From an uncultured Lachnospiraceae bacterium (GTDB lineage Bacteria; Bacillota; Clostridia; Lachnospirales; Lachnospiraceae), in assembly GCA_910586755.1 (NCBI GenBank), contig CAJUJM010000033.1, positions 1 through 33,843 of the forward strand: a stretch of 33,843 nt of DNA, given 5' to 3'. Below the pieces are notes generated by a model that was given only the letters and a program-made list of their open reading frames with translations, was not told the DNA's origin and ran no database searches. Positions within the stretch are counted from its first letter, which is position 1. Each line of letters begins with the position of its first letter. Of the stretch, positions 1 through 6,755 are shown one piece after another. Position numbers and translations under genes: made by a program.

Positions 1-1
1 G

Positions 2-457
2 AAGCTGGACGATGATTACGCTCTGGCAAGTATTAGTGGAAAGACTTACTGCTTCCGGGCAGACGGCCGCGTATACAGCGGGCTTCTGGAGCTGGAGGAC
101 GGCAGAAAGTTCTACTTTGATGAGAAGGGCGCTATGAAAACCGGACGTGTATTAGTCAATGATGAAAATCACGATAACGAGGTATTTTATTTTGACTCCT
201 CAGGCGCTTTGGGTTCTAAGGGCGACGGCGTTACCGGCATGAAGAGCGGATACTTATATAACGAGGGCGCTCTGGTTCGCGCAGAGTCTGGCATGAAGTA
301 TCAGGTTGTAGAGGTAGACGGACTTCAGTACATGGTCAACGAATCCGGCAGCGTTAAGACCAGCGGTACGGTAAGAGATGCAGACGGCGTTAAATATAAG
401 ATTACCAAGGCAGAAGGCGGCGGCTACAATATTGAGATCGTAGACGAGGATCGTTAA
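2..457 (+). CDS. Cell-wall-binding repeat surface protein, C-terminal fragment
   Basis: The reading frame is open from the window edge to a TAA at 455-457, so only the last 151 residues are visible and the true start lies upstream. The visible part carries aromatic/glycine repeats of the choline-binding/glucan-binding type, such as GLLELEDGRKFYFDEKGAMK followed by GR, and YFDSSGALGSKGDGVTGMKSG. Proteins with such C-terminal repeats are normally secreted and held non-covalently on wall polymers. The tail (residues about 95-151) drifts away from the repeat consensus. The next promoter follows 11 bases after the stop. Function beyond wall attachment cannot be told because the N-terminal domain is outside the window. 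Confidence 0.8.
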   Translation, partial: KLDDDYALASISGKTYCFRADGRVYSGLLELEDGRKFYFDEKGAMKTGRVLVNDENHDNEVFYFDSSGALGSKGDGVTGMKSGYLYNEGALVRAESGMKYQVVEVDGLQYMVNESGSVKTSGTVRDADGVKYKITKAEGGGYNIEIVDEDR

Positions 458-468
458 AGAAGATTTCC

Positions 469-496
469 TTGACAAATTTTTGTTCCATGCTATAAT
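469..496 (+). promoter_or_regulatory. Sigma-A-type promoter of the thrS T-box leader
   Basis: A TTGACA box at 469-474 and a TATAAT box at 491-496 are separated by 16 bases; both hexamers match consensus exactly. Transcription would start near 503, giving a leader of about 320 nt before thrS. Confidence 0.88.
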
Positions 497-502
497 GAGG
501 GC

Positions 503-755
503 TAGGAAATAATGCAACACGCAGATGGGAAGAGTAAGGAATCTGAAAGTTCCCAGAGAGGGATGCGGCCGGTGTAAGCGTCCCGTATCAGTAAGATTCC
601 CCAAGACCACCCCGGAGTGTCCCTTAATCGGGAACGGTGATTCCGTTATCATCAGAATTAAGTGGTTTGAGCATTTTGCTCACTCAAAAAGGGTGGAACC
701 GCGATTAGATAAGATCGTCCCTTGTCATACACAGGTATGGCAAGGGACTTTTTTA
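503..755 (+). promoter_or_regulatory. T-box riboswitch (threonine) controlling thrS
   Basis: The leader contains the near-invariant T-box sequence AGGGTGGAACCGCG at 690-703, upstream Stem I elements (AGAGAG-type bulge region around 555-562) and a terminator directly before thrS. T-box RNAs sense uncharged tRNA: uncharged tRNA pairs with a specifier codon in Stem I and with the T-box bulge, and favours the antiterminator. The likely specifier is the Thr codon ACC at 606-608 in the run GACCACCCCGGAG, agreeing with the downstream gene. The specifier position is an inference from spacing; the T-box motif itself is plain. Confidence 0.93.
717..754 (+). terminator. T-box regulated intrinsic terminator
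   Basis: A 14-bp stem with one G-T wobble pairs 717-730 (GTCCCTTGTCATAC) with 735-748 (GTATGGCAAGGGAC), followed by a run of T. It is the terminator half of the thrS T-box switch, mutually exclusive with the antiterminator formed around 690-720. Confidence 0.9.
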
Positions 756-823
756 TGCACAGGCCCATGCAGAGGAAGTATGCCACTAAAGTGGCGCATT
801 TTACAGAAAAAGGAGAGATTACC

Positions 824-2758
824 ATGAAAATCACATTAAAAGACGGCTCTGTAAAAGAGTATGGACAGCCAATGTCCATTCTGGATATTGCAAAGGATTT
901 AAGCGAAGGACTGGCGAGAGTGGCCTGCGTAGGCGTGGTAGACGGCAATACTGCGGATCTGCGTACCGTGTTGGATAAAGACTGCGCCTTAAATATCTGC
1001 ACAGCTAATGACCCGGAGGGTCTGGCGGCTTTGCGCCACTCTGCCAGCCATGTAATGGCCCAGGCGATCAAGCGTCTGTATCCAATGACCAAGCTGGCTA
1101 TCGGCCCTTCTATTGCAGACGGTTTCTACTATGATGTAGATCCGGAGACCACCTTCACTGCAGAGGATATGGAAAAGATCGAAGGGGAGATGAAGAAGAT
1201 TATAAAAGAAGCTCTTCCCATCAAGCGCTTTACCCTTCCCAGAGAAGAGGCCATTGCCTTTATGCAAAAGAGAGAAGAGCCTTACAAGGTAGAGCTGATT
1301 GAAGATCTTCCGGAAGGAGAGGAAATCAGCTTTTATGAGCAGGGAGAATTTGTGGATCTGTGCGCCGGTCCCCACTTAATGAACACCAAAGATCTGGGCA
1401 AGGCTTATAAGCTGATGAGCCTGGCAGGGGCTTACTGGAGAGGCAGTGAAAAAAATAAGATGCTGACCCGGTTCTACGGCACTGCATTCGGAAAGAAGGC
1501 AGAGCTGGAAGCTTACATCACCATGATGGAGGAAGCAAAAAAGCGGGATCACAGAAAGCTGGGCAAGGAGTTAGGCTTATTTATGATGCATGAGGTAGGC
1601 CCTGGCTTCCCCTTCTTCCTGCCCAAGGGAATGGCATTAAAGAACACGTTGCTAGATTACTGGAGAGAGATTCACAAAAAAGCCGGTTATGTGGAGATCG
1701 CAACTCCCATTATTTTAAACAGAAGCCTGTGGGAAACTTCCGGCCACTGGGATCACTACAAGAACAACATGTATACCACCATAATTGATGAGGAAGATTA
1801 TGCAGTAAAGCCCATGAACTGCCCCGGCGGCATCCTGGTTTATGCCTCTGAGCCCCGCTCCTACCGGGATCTGCCGTTACGTATCGGCGAGCTGGGTCTG
1901 GTACACCGCCACGAGAAATCCGGACAGCTTCACGGCCTGATGAGAGTGCGCTGCTTTACCCAGGATGATGCCCATATCTTTATGACTCCGGAACAAATTA
2001 AGGATGAGATCAAGAAGGTAGCAAATTTAATTGACAATGTGTATTCTTTATTCGGATTTAAGTATCACGTAGAGCTGTCCACCAGACCTGAGGATTCCAT
2101 GGGAAGCGAAGAAGACTGGGAGATGGCGACAGACGGATTGAGAAGCGCTTTGGATGAGCTGGGGCTTCCCTATGTCGTAAATGAAGGGGACGGCGCTTTC
2201 TATGGTCCTAAAATTGATTTCCACTTAGAGGACTCTATTGGCAGGACCTGGCAGTGCGGAACCATCCAGTTAGATTTCCAGCTTCCCCAGCGGTTTGAGC
2301 TGGAGTATATGGGAGCAGACGGTGAGAAGCATCGTCCCATTATGATTCATCGGGTTGCCTTTGGTTCCATTGAGCGTTTTATCGGCATCCTGATTGAGCA
2401 TTTTGCAGGCGCGTTCCCCACCTGGCTGGCCCCGGTTCAGGTAAAAGTGCTGCCTATCTCCGACAAGTTCAGTGAGTATGCAGAATCTGTGGCTGAAAAA
2501 CTTTCGGATGCAGGAATCCGGGTTGAGGTAGACACCCGTTCTGAGAAGATTGGCTATAAGATCCGCTCCGCCCAGATGGAAAAGATTCCTTACATGCTGG
2601 TAGTAGGCCAGAAGGAAGCAGAAGAAGGAGTTGTCTCTGTCAGAAGCCGCTTTGCAGGCGATGAGGGGCAGAAAGGCTTAGAAGAGTTTATAGCGGCCAT
2701 TCAGGAAGAGATTGAGAAAAAGTCTATCCGGCAGATAGAGAAAAAAGAAGAAAAATAA
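824..2758 (+). CDS. thrS: Threonine-tRNA ligase
   Basis: Charges tRNA-Thr with threonine in the cytoplasm. The 644-residue product has the family's usual length and order: TGS domain (residues 1-60), editing domain with HxxxH at 72-76 and CAGPH at 180-184, class II catalytic core with the Zn-site MNCPGG, motif 2 (VHRHEKSGQLHGLMRVR) and motif 3 (HRVAFGSIERF), and an anticodon-binding domain from about residue 545. The start at 824 is chosen because AAAAGGAGAG lies just upstream and the protein begins with the TGS strand MKITLKDG; an in-frame ATG at 722 sits inside the terminator hairpin and has no ribosome binding site. Expression is controlled by the threonine T-box in front of it. The stop codon overlaps the next start (ATAATG). 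Confidence 0.97.
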   Translation: MKITLKDGSVKEYGQPMSILDIAKDLSEGLARVACVGVVDGNTADLRTVLDKDCALNICTANDPEGLAALRHSASHVMAQAIKRLYPMTKLAIGPSIADGFYYDVDPETTFTAEDMEKIEGEMKKIIKEALPIKRFTLPREEAIAFMQKREEPYKVELIEDLPEGEEISFYEQGEFVDLCAGPHLMNTKDLGKAYKLMSLAGAYWRGSEKNKMLTRFYGTAFGKKAELEAYITMMEEAKKRDHRKLGKELGLFMMHEVGPGFPFFLPKGMALKNTLLDYWREIHKKAGYVEIATPIILNRSLWETSGHWDHYKNNMYTTIIDEEDYAVKPMNCPGGILVYASEPRSYRDLPLRIGELGLVHRHEKSGQLHGLMRVRCFTQDDAHIFMTPEQIKDEIKKVANLIDNVYSLFGFKYHVELSTRPEDSMGSEEDWEMATDGLRSALDELGLPYVVNEGDGAFYGPKIDFHLEDSIGRTWQCGTIQLDFQLPQRFELEYMGADGEKHRPIMIHRVAFGSIERFIGILIEHFAGAFPTWLAPVQVKVLPISDKFSEYAESVAEKLSDAGIRVEVDTRSEKIGYKIRSAQMEKIPYMLVVGQKEAEEGVVSVRSRFAGDEGQKGLEEFIAAIQEEIEKKSIRQIEKKEEK

Positions 2759-3789
2759 TGGTTATGAAACAAAAAAGGCTGTTCTACCTGGATGTAATCC
2801 GGGCAGTCTGTGCAGTGATTATTGTAGTTTATCACTTTCCTCTGGCTATTTCCCAGCCGGTTGACTACTTTCACGCCTTTGCAAACGGCAGCTTCGGAAT
2901 GATAGCAGTATACTGCTTCTTCATGGTCTCCGGAGCTGCCCTGATGCACCAGTACAGGGATGAGGACAGGCTGGATTTAAAAAATTTTTATAAAAAGCGG
3001 TTTTTAAGCCTTTATCCCCTCTTTTGGATCACGTATATTATGGCGTTTTTCTGGGTAGTCTGGCAGCTTCGGGAGGTATACCGGATTATTCCCACCTGGT
3101 CGATAATCTGGTCCGTGATAGGAATAGACGGCTGGCTGGTAAATCTGGTCCCCACCTTCTATATGGTGGGAGAGTGGTTTCTAGGGAGTATTCTGATGCT
3201 GTACCTGGCATTTCCTGTGCTGCGGGTGTGGTATAAAAAGAACCGCTATTTGATTACTGCCATCCTGTTTTTGGCGTCCCTGGCTTTGTTTTACCGGAAT
3301 CCTTTCCCTGTTGAGATGAAACAGAATCCAGTAGTAGACATGTTTTACTTCCTTTTGGGAGCCTGGCTGGAGGATATGCGCCGGGATTTTGAGGCAAAGC
3401 GCCCCAAGGCTTTAAAATTTGTATGGATTTGTACTGCCTTAGGTATGTTCCTGTGGATATTTGTGCCTGTGACAAACGGGGTGGGGCAATTTGGAAGGGA
3501 ACTTTCGTTTCTGATTTTCAGTGTAAATTTTTATCTGTTCTGGATAGGGGCGGCAAAAGTGTTAGAAAAGACCAGAGTGACCAAGAATTTTTTAAAACGG
3601 ATTGCTGCTTCCAGCTACGGGATCTTTTTAACTCATCACATGGCAGCCCAGATGATCACCAGTCATTTCTATGGAGCAGATTTAAGCGCCAGAGAAATCG
3701 TAGTTATGCTTCTTATGACATTTGCCCTGACCTGGATTTGGACCATTGCAATCTATAAAATCCAGGCATACATAAAATCCTTCCTTTGA
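2758..3789 (+). CDS. Membrane acyltransferase, acyltransferase-3 family
   Basis: A 343-residue polytopic membrane protein of the acyltransferase-3 (OafA/YrhL-like) family, which transfers acyl groups to extracytoplasmic polysaccharides, wall polymers or lipids. Visible hallmarks are the N-terminal FYLDVIRAVCAVIIVVYHF, with the conserved histidine at residue 26, the KKRFLSLYPLFW motif at the next helix, and about ten hydrophobic segments. It starts within the thrS stop codon, so translation is probably coupled; the ribosome binding site is poor (A/G-rich only). A second ATG at 2764 is an equally possible start. The acceptor is unknown and nothing nearby names it. Confidence 0.85.
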   Translation: MVMKQKRLFYLDVIRAVCAVIIVVYHFPLAISQPVDYFHAFANGSFGMIAVYCFFMVSGAALMHQYRDEDRLDLKNFYKKRFLSLYPLFWITYIMAFFWVVWQLREVYRIIPTWSIIWSVIGIDGWLVNLVPTFYMVGEWFLGSILMLYLAFPVLRVWYKKNRYLITAILFLASLALFYRNPFPVEMKQNPVVDMFYFLLGAWLEDMRRDFEAKRPKALKFVWICTALGMFLWIFVPVTNGVGQFGRELSFLIFSVNFYLFWIGAAKVLEKTRVTKNFLKRIAASSYGIFLTHHMAAQMITSHFYGADLSAREIVVMLLMTFALTWIWTIAIYKIQAYIKSFL

Positions 3790-3846
3790 GACATACTAAC
3801 TTTGCCAAACCAAACAATCTGCCCACGGGCAAAGGAGGACTTTCTT

Positions 3847-4161
3847 ATGACAAAGTTAGACTGTAACGTAACCAGTTGTGTGCACAACTCCGAGAACTGC
3901 TGCTGTAAGCATGGTATTGTGGTAGAAGGCCAGACTGCTAAAGACAGATGCGATACCTGCTGCGGAAGCTTTGACGAGAACAAGGGAGAATCTTTTAAGA
4001 ACCTGTTTAAGACACCGGAGAGCCGCTTAGAGGTGGACTGTGAAGCAGTAAACTGCGTGTACAACGAAGGACGCCGCTGCGCGGCAGATCACATCGGTAT
4101 CGGCGGCGGCAAGGCAAGCTGTGGAAGTCAGACCGAATGTACCAGCTTTAAAGCAAGATAA
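3847..4161 (+). CDS. DUF1540 cysteine-rich small protein
   Basis: A 104-residue protein with two DUF1540 modules. Thirteen cysteines are visible (residues 6, 11, 18, 19, 20, 35, 38, 39, 65, 70, 78, 92, 98), arranged as C-x4-C-x6-C at the start of module one and C-x4-C-x7-C at the start of module two. DUF1540 proteins are widespread in spore-forming Clostridia and probably bind metal, but no activity is established. The start at 3847 follows AAAGGAGGA at about 3832; the frame runs open a further 15 codons upstream but that part has no ribosome binding site. A strong terminator follows. Confidence 0.85.
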   Translation: MTKLDCNVTSCVHNSENCCCKHGIVVEGQTAKDRCDTCCGSFDENKGESFKNLFKTPESRLEVDCEAVNCVYNEGRRCAADHIGIGGGKASCGSQTECTSFKAR

Positions 4162-4182
4162 ATTAAGAGAGTAAAGAAAAAG

Positions 4183-4235
4183 CGCCGCGGTGACAGCTGT
4201 TTTTCTTAGGAGACAGCATCATTGCGGTGTTTTTT
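4183..4235 (+). terminator. Intrinsic terminator after the DUF1540 gene
   Basis: A long stem pairs 4183-4193 with 4219-4229 (11 pairs including G-U) and, after small bulges, 4196-4200 with 4213-4217, followed by six T at 4230-4235. It closes the thrS-acyltransferase-DUF1540 segment. Confidence 0.85.
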
Positions 4236-4267
4236 GATTCTTTAAAATTTAAAAATTTGCAAATTCC

Positions 4268-4296
4268 TTGACAAATCTCCACCAATATAGTATAAT
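4268..4296 (+). promoter_or_regulatory. Sigma-A-type promoter of infC-rpmI-rplT
   Basis: A perfect TTGACA at 4268-4273 and a perfect TATAAT at 4291-4296 are separated by 17 bases. Transcription should begin near 4303, giving a leader of about 355 nt. Confidence 0.92.
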
Positions 4297-4302
4297 CAAT
4301 CA

Positions 4303-4461
4303 GGTTGTGAAAACAACATACAGGAAAGCAGGTATCCGCCTCACCCTGGCACGAGTCAGTGACCCGGGTTCATAACAGACTACATAAGCCTTGATATTGT
4401 CAGGTTTTGCAGTGCTTAGTAGCGTGTGACAGGTGGATAGATTGGATCTATCTGCTTTTTT
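4303..4461 (+). promoter_or_regulatory. L20-type autoregulatory leader of the infC operon
   Basis: The position upstream of infC-rpmI-rplT and the architecture match the Firmicute L20 leader, in which ribosomal protein L20 binds the mRNA and favours termination. A long-range antiterminator is visible: TATCCGCCT at 4333-4341 can pair with AGGTGGATA at 4431-4439. The competing terminator pairs GTGGATAG (4433-4440) with CTATCTGC (4448-4455) and is followed by six T. The two structures share 4433-4439, so they exclude each other. Assignment to the Rfam L20 leader family is by context and architecture, not by a covariance search. Confidence 0.8.
4433..4461 (+). terminator. Attenuator terminator in the infC leader
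   Basis: An 8-bp stem (4433-4440 with 4448-4455, two G-U pairs) with a 7-nt loop and TTTTTT at 4456-4461. It is the conditional terminator of the L20-type leader. Confidence 0.8.
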
Positions 4462-4462
4462 A

Positions 4463-4522
4463 TTCCCGCGGACAATGAGCCAGGCGCTGCGTATGCGTCA
4501 GTATTTGGCCAATGCTGCGGGG
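4463..4522 (+). repeat. 60-bp imperfect palindromic repeat, copy A
   Basis: This stretch aligns without gaps over 60 bases, at 46 of 60 identical positions, with the reverse complement of 13581-13640. Both begin TTCCCGCGG, share the block ATTTGGCCAATGC near the other end and finish in GCGGG. The ends are imperfect inverted repeats of each other, so the unit could fold as a hairpin or be a mobile palindromic (REP/MITE-like) element. Copy A lies between the attenuator terminator and the infC ribosome binding site. Confidence 0.75.
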
Positions 4523-4658
4523 ATTGACTATGGAATATCCGGCAGAATGTGTCAGTGACGTGCTTTGCAGGATATCTGTGAGCAGCCGGTCAAAAGCCAG
4601 CCCTTATGGCGGGTACGGACTCCCGGCATGGAATCATATCATATGGAGGTGTACGACT

Positions 4659-5165
4659 ATTAGCGAATTAATGATTAACGAACAGATTAGGGACAAGGAA
4701 GTCCGATTGATTGGCGAGGACGGAAGCCAGCTTGGCATCATGTCTGCCAGGGAAGCGTTTCGGATGGCTCAGGAGGCTGAGCTGGACCTGGTAAAAATTG
4801 CGCCGACTGCAAAACCGCCGGTATGCAAGATTATCGATTACGGAAAATACCGCTATGAACTGGCCCGCAAGGAAAAGGAAGCCAAGAAAAAGCAAAAGGT
4901 AATCGAGATTAAGGAAGTTCGTTTATCTCCCAACATCGACACCAACGATTTGAATACCAAAATGGGAGCTGCAAGAAAGTTCCTGGAGAAGGGCGATAAG
5001 GTCAAGGTGACTTTGCGTTTCCGCGGCCGTGAGATGGCTCACATGTCCAAATCCAAGTATATCCTGGATGACTTTGCTCAGGGTTTATCTGACATTGCTG
5101 TGATTGATAAGCCGGCTAAGGTAGAAGGCAGGAGCATGGTTATCTTTTTAACTGCAAAACGTTAA
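4659..5165 (+). CDS. infC: Translation initiation factor IF-3
   Basis: IF-3 binds the 30S subunit, checks the start codon and prevents premature 50S joining. The product is 168 residues, the normal length: N-terminal domain with INEQIRDKEVRLIG, a Lys-rich linker (KEKEAKKKQK) and a C-terminal domain with KVTLRFRGREM. The start is called at ATT (4659): GGAGG at 4645-4649 is 9 bases upstream, whereas the next ATG (4671) is 21 bases away and upstream in-frame ATGs (4512, 4530) have no suitable ribosome binding site and would add non-homologous residues. An AUU start, which IF-3 itself discriminates against, is the classic autoregulatory feature of infC. First gene of infC-rpmI-rplT. Confidence 0.95.
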   Translation: MSELMINEQIRDKEVRLIGEDGSQLGIMSAREAFRMAQEAELDLVKIAPTAKPPVCKIIDYGKYRYELARKEKEAKKKQKVIEIKEVRLSPNIDTNDLNTKMGAARKFLEKGDKVKVTLRFRGREMAHMSKSKYILDDFAQGLSDIAVIDKPAKVEGRSMVIFLTAKR

Positions 5166-5191
5166 AAGAACAGATTAAGGAGGAAAATACA

Positions 5192-5389
5192 ATGCCTAAA
5201 TTAAAAACAAGCAGAGCAGCAGCAAAGCGTTTCAAAAAGACCGGAACCGGTAAGCTGGTTCGCAGCAAAGCGTACAAATCCCATATCTTAACTAAGAAGT
5301 CAACCAAGAGAAAGAGAAATCTTAGAAAAGATATTGTTACCGATGCTACCAACAGCAAGGTAATGAAGAAGATTTTACCATATCTGTAA
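5192..5389 (+). CDS. rpmI: 50S ribosomal protein L35
   Basis: A 65-residue very basic protein beginning MPKLKTSRAAAKRFKKTGTG, the standard L35 sequence and length. It is part of the large subunit. AAGGAGGA lies just upstream of the ATG, 26 bases after infC, and it is co-transcribed between infC and rplT as in nearly all Firmicutes. Confidence 0.97.
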   Translation: MPKLKTSRAAAKRFKKTGTGKLVRSKAYKSHILTKKSTKRKRNLRKDIVTDATNSKVMKKILPYL

Positions 5390-5422
5390 GTTGATACTGG
5401 ATTAAGAAGGAGGAAATGACCG

Positions 5423-5779
5423 ATGGCAAGAATTAAAGGCGGTATGAACGCTAAGAAGAAACATAACAGAGTGTTAAAGCTGGCTAAGGGTTACAGAGGC
5501 GCTCGTTCCAAGCAGTATAGAATCGCAAAACAGTCCGTAATGAGGGCATTAACCAGCTCCTACTCCGGACGTAAGGAGAGAAAGAGACAGTTCAGACAGC
5601 TGTGGATCGCTCGTATTAACGCTGCAGCACGTATCAACGGCCTGTCCTACAGTAAGTTTATGTACGGCTTAAAGCTGGCCAATGTTGAGATGAACCGCAA
5701 GGTATTATCTGACATGGCTATCAACGATGCAGAAGGCTTTGCAAAGCTGGCAGAGTTGGCAAAATCCAAATTAGCATAG
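5423..5779 (+). CDS. rplT: 50S ribosomal protein L20
   Basis: A 118-residue basic protein, standard L20 length, with the conserved N-terminal extension (MARIKGGMNAKKKHNRVLK) and C-terminal RNA-binding domain. It assembles early on 23S rRNA and, in Firmicutes, represses its own operon by binding the infC leader. AAGGAGG at 5407-5413 fixes the start; an ATG at 5416 is out of frame. Last gene of the operon, followed by a hairpin. Confidence 0.97.
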   Translation: MARIKGGMNAKKKHNRVLKLAKGYRGARSKQYRIAKQSVMRALTSSYSGRKERKRQFRQLWIARINAAARINGLSYSKFMYGLKLANVEMNRKVLSDMAINDAEGFAKLAELAKSKLA

Positions 5780-5795
5780 TCAAAAACACAATGAG

Positions 5796-5832
5796 AGGGA
5801 GTCGGAGACAAATGTTTTCGGCTCCCTTTAAA
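5796..5832 (+). terminator. Hairpin terminator after rplT
   Basis: A 15-pair stem (5796-5810 with 5813-5827, several G-U pairs, so the innermost pairs probably open) ends in CTCCCTTTAAAG. The T tract is short, so this may be a weak terminator or a 3'-end stabiliser. Confidence 0.65.
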
Positions 5833-5945
5833 GTTCCTGAAAAGCCCTCTTTAAAATAATACTAGCCGCCAGGTATGTCCGCCGGACACGGGGCAAGCCG
5901 CCTGAGCATAAACTATGAGTAAGTTTAGCTTTGAGGTGACTTTCT

Positions 5946-6575
5946 TTGAAGACTTTTCCAAAACCACTGAGTGCCAGTGAGGAAAGAGATTACCTGGAGC
6001 GTTACAAAGAGGGTGACCAGGAAGCAAGGGCTGTATTGATCGAGAGAAATATGCGCTTGGTGGCCCATGTTATTAAAAAATACCAATATACAGACTATGA
6101 TATGGAAGATCTGCTGTCAGTAGGCACCATAGGACTGATAAAGGCGGTCAATACTTTTAAAATGGATAAAGGCTCCCGCCTGGCCACTTATGCCGCCAAA
6201 TGCGTAGAAAATGAGGTTTTAATGCTTCTGCGGGCCAATAAGAAGTTCTCCAGGGAAGTTTCTATCTATGAGCCTATCGGGGTGGATAAAGATGGAGAGA
6301 GCGTCAGCCTGGTAGACGTAATTGAGACAGACAATACAGAGACCATTGATCTTCTGATTCTGAGCCAGGATGTCCGCGCATTGTATGAAGCCTGCGACAC
6401 TTGCCTGAAGGACACAGAAAAAACCGTGATACGGCTGCGGTATGGCCTTTATGGAGGGAAAGAACACACCCAGAGGGAAATTGCAGGGATGCTGGGTATC
6501 TCACGGTCTTATGTGTCCAGGATTGAGAAGAAGGCGGTGGAGAAGCTGCGGGTGGGGATGGAGTGTTCCGGATAA
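5946..6575 (+). CDS. sigK: Sporulation sigma factor of the sigma-K type, no pro-sequence
   Basis: A 209-residue sigma-70 family protein. Region 2 (about residues 26-90: NMRLVAHVIKKY, DLLSVGTIGLIKAVNTF, LATYAAKCVENEVLM) and region 4 with its helix-turn-helix (TQREIAGMLGISRSYVSRIE) are intact. The FPKPLS opening and EPIGVDKDGESVSLVDV resemble SigK rather than SigE. Sigma-K directs late mother-cell genes during sporulation. Start is TTG at 5946, with GAGGTG at 5933-5938; an in-frame TGA at 5937-5939 rules out the N-terminal pro-sequence found in Bacillus. The frame is continuous, so no skin-type element interrupts it. It is a single-gene unit ending in a strong terminator. SigE is the main alternative. 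Confidence 0.85.
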   Translation: MKTFPKPLSASEERDYLERYKEGDQEARAVLIERNMRLVAHVIKKYQYTDYDMEDLLSVGTIGLIKAVNTFKMDKGSRLATYAAKCVENEVLMLLRANKKFSREVSIYEPIGVDKDGESVSLVDVIETDNTETIDLLILSQDVRALYEACDTCLKDTEKTVIRLRYGLYGGKEHTQREIAGMLGISRSYVSRIEKKAVEKLRVGMECSG

Positions 6576-6601
6576 GTGGCGAAAGAGATGTTCATAAAAT
6601 G

Positions 6602-6651
6602 GGATAGAGTCAGTTCAACCGAGAGAGGACGGGCTGATTCTATCCTTTTTT
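6602..6651 (+). terminator. Intrinsic terminator after sigK
   Basis: GGATAGAGTCAG at 6602-6613 pairs with CTGATTCTATCC at 6634-6645 (12 pairs, one G-U), followed by six T. Confidence 0.9.
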
Positions 6652-6673
6652 GTCTGGTAAGGCTGTAATTTTC

Positions 6674-6702
6674 TTGTAGGCTATATGAGAAGCATGTATA
6701 AT
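6674..6702 (+). promoter_or_regulatory. Promoter upstream of the nuclease relic
   Basis: TTGTAG at 6674-6679 and a perfect TATAAT at 6697-6702 with a 17-base spacer; a TG at 6695-6696 makes an extended -10. It would start transcription near 6709, 47 bases before the relic's first ATG. Confidence 0.6.
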
Positions 6703-6755
6703 AGAAAGGAAAATAATCTTTCGTTGAGCATATTTGCACAAAGTGACTTAATCAA

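Noticed and set aside
722..823. N-terminal extension of thrS from ATG 722
   Set aside because: It would begin inside the T-box terminator hairpin; ATG 824 has the ribosome binding site and the family N-terminus.
4512..4658. N-terminal extension of infC from ATG 4512 or 4530
   Set aside because: It would translate the 60-bp repeat and leader, adds residues unlike any IF-3, and ignores the GGAGG at 4645-4649.
5876..5888. TGTCCGCCGGACA palindrome upstream of sigK
   Set aside because: A short 5-bp inverted repeat with no second copy or known regulator match; chance is likely.
5871..5905. Resemblance of GGGCAAGCCGCCTGAGCA to part of the 143-bp repeat (GGGCAAGCCGGTATGAGCA)
   Set aside because: Only a short match with gaps; flanks do not align, so a common origin is not supported.
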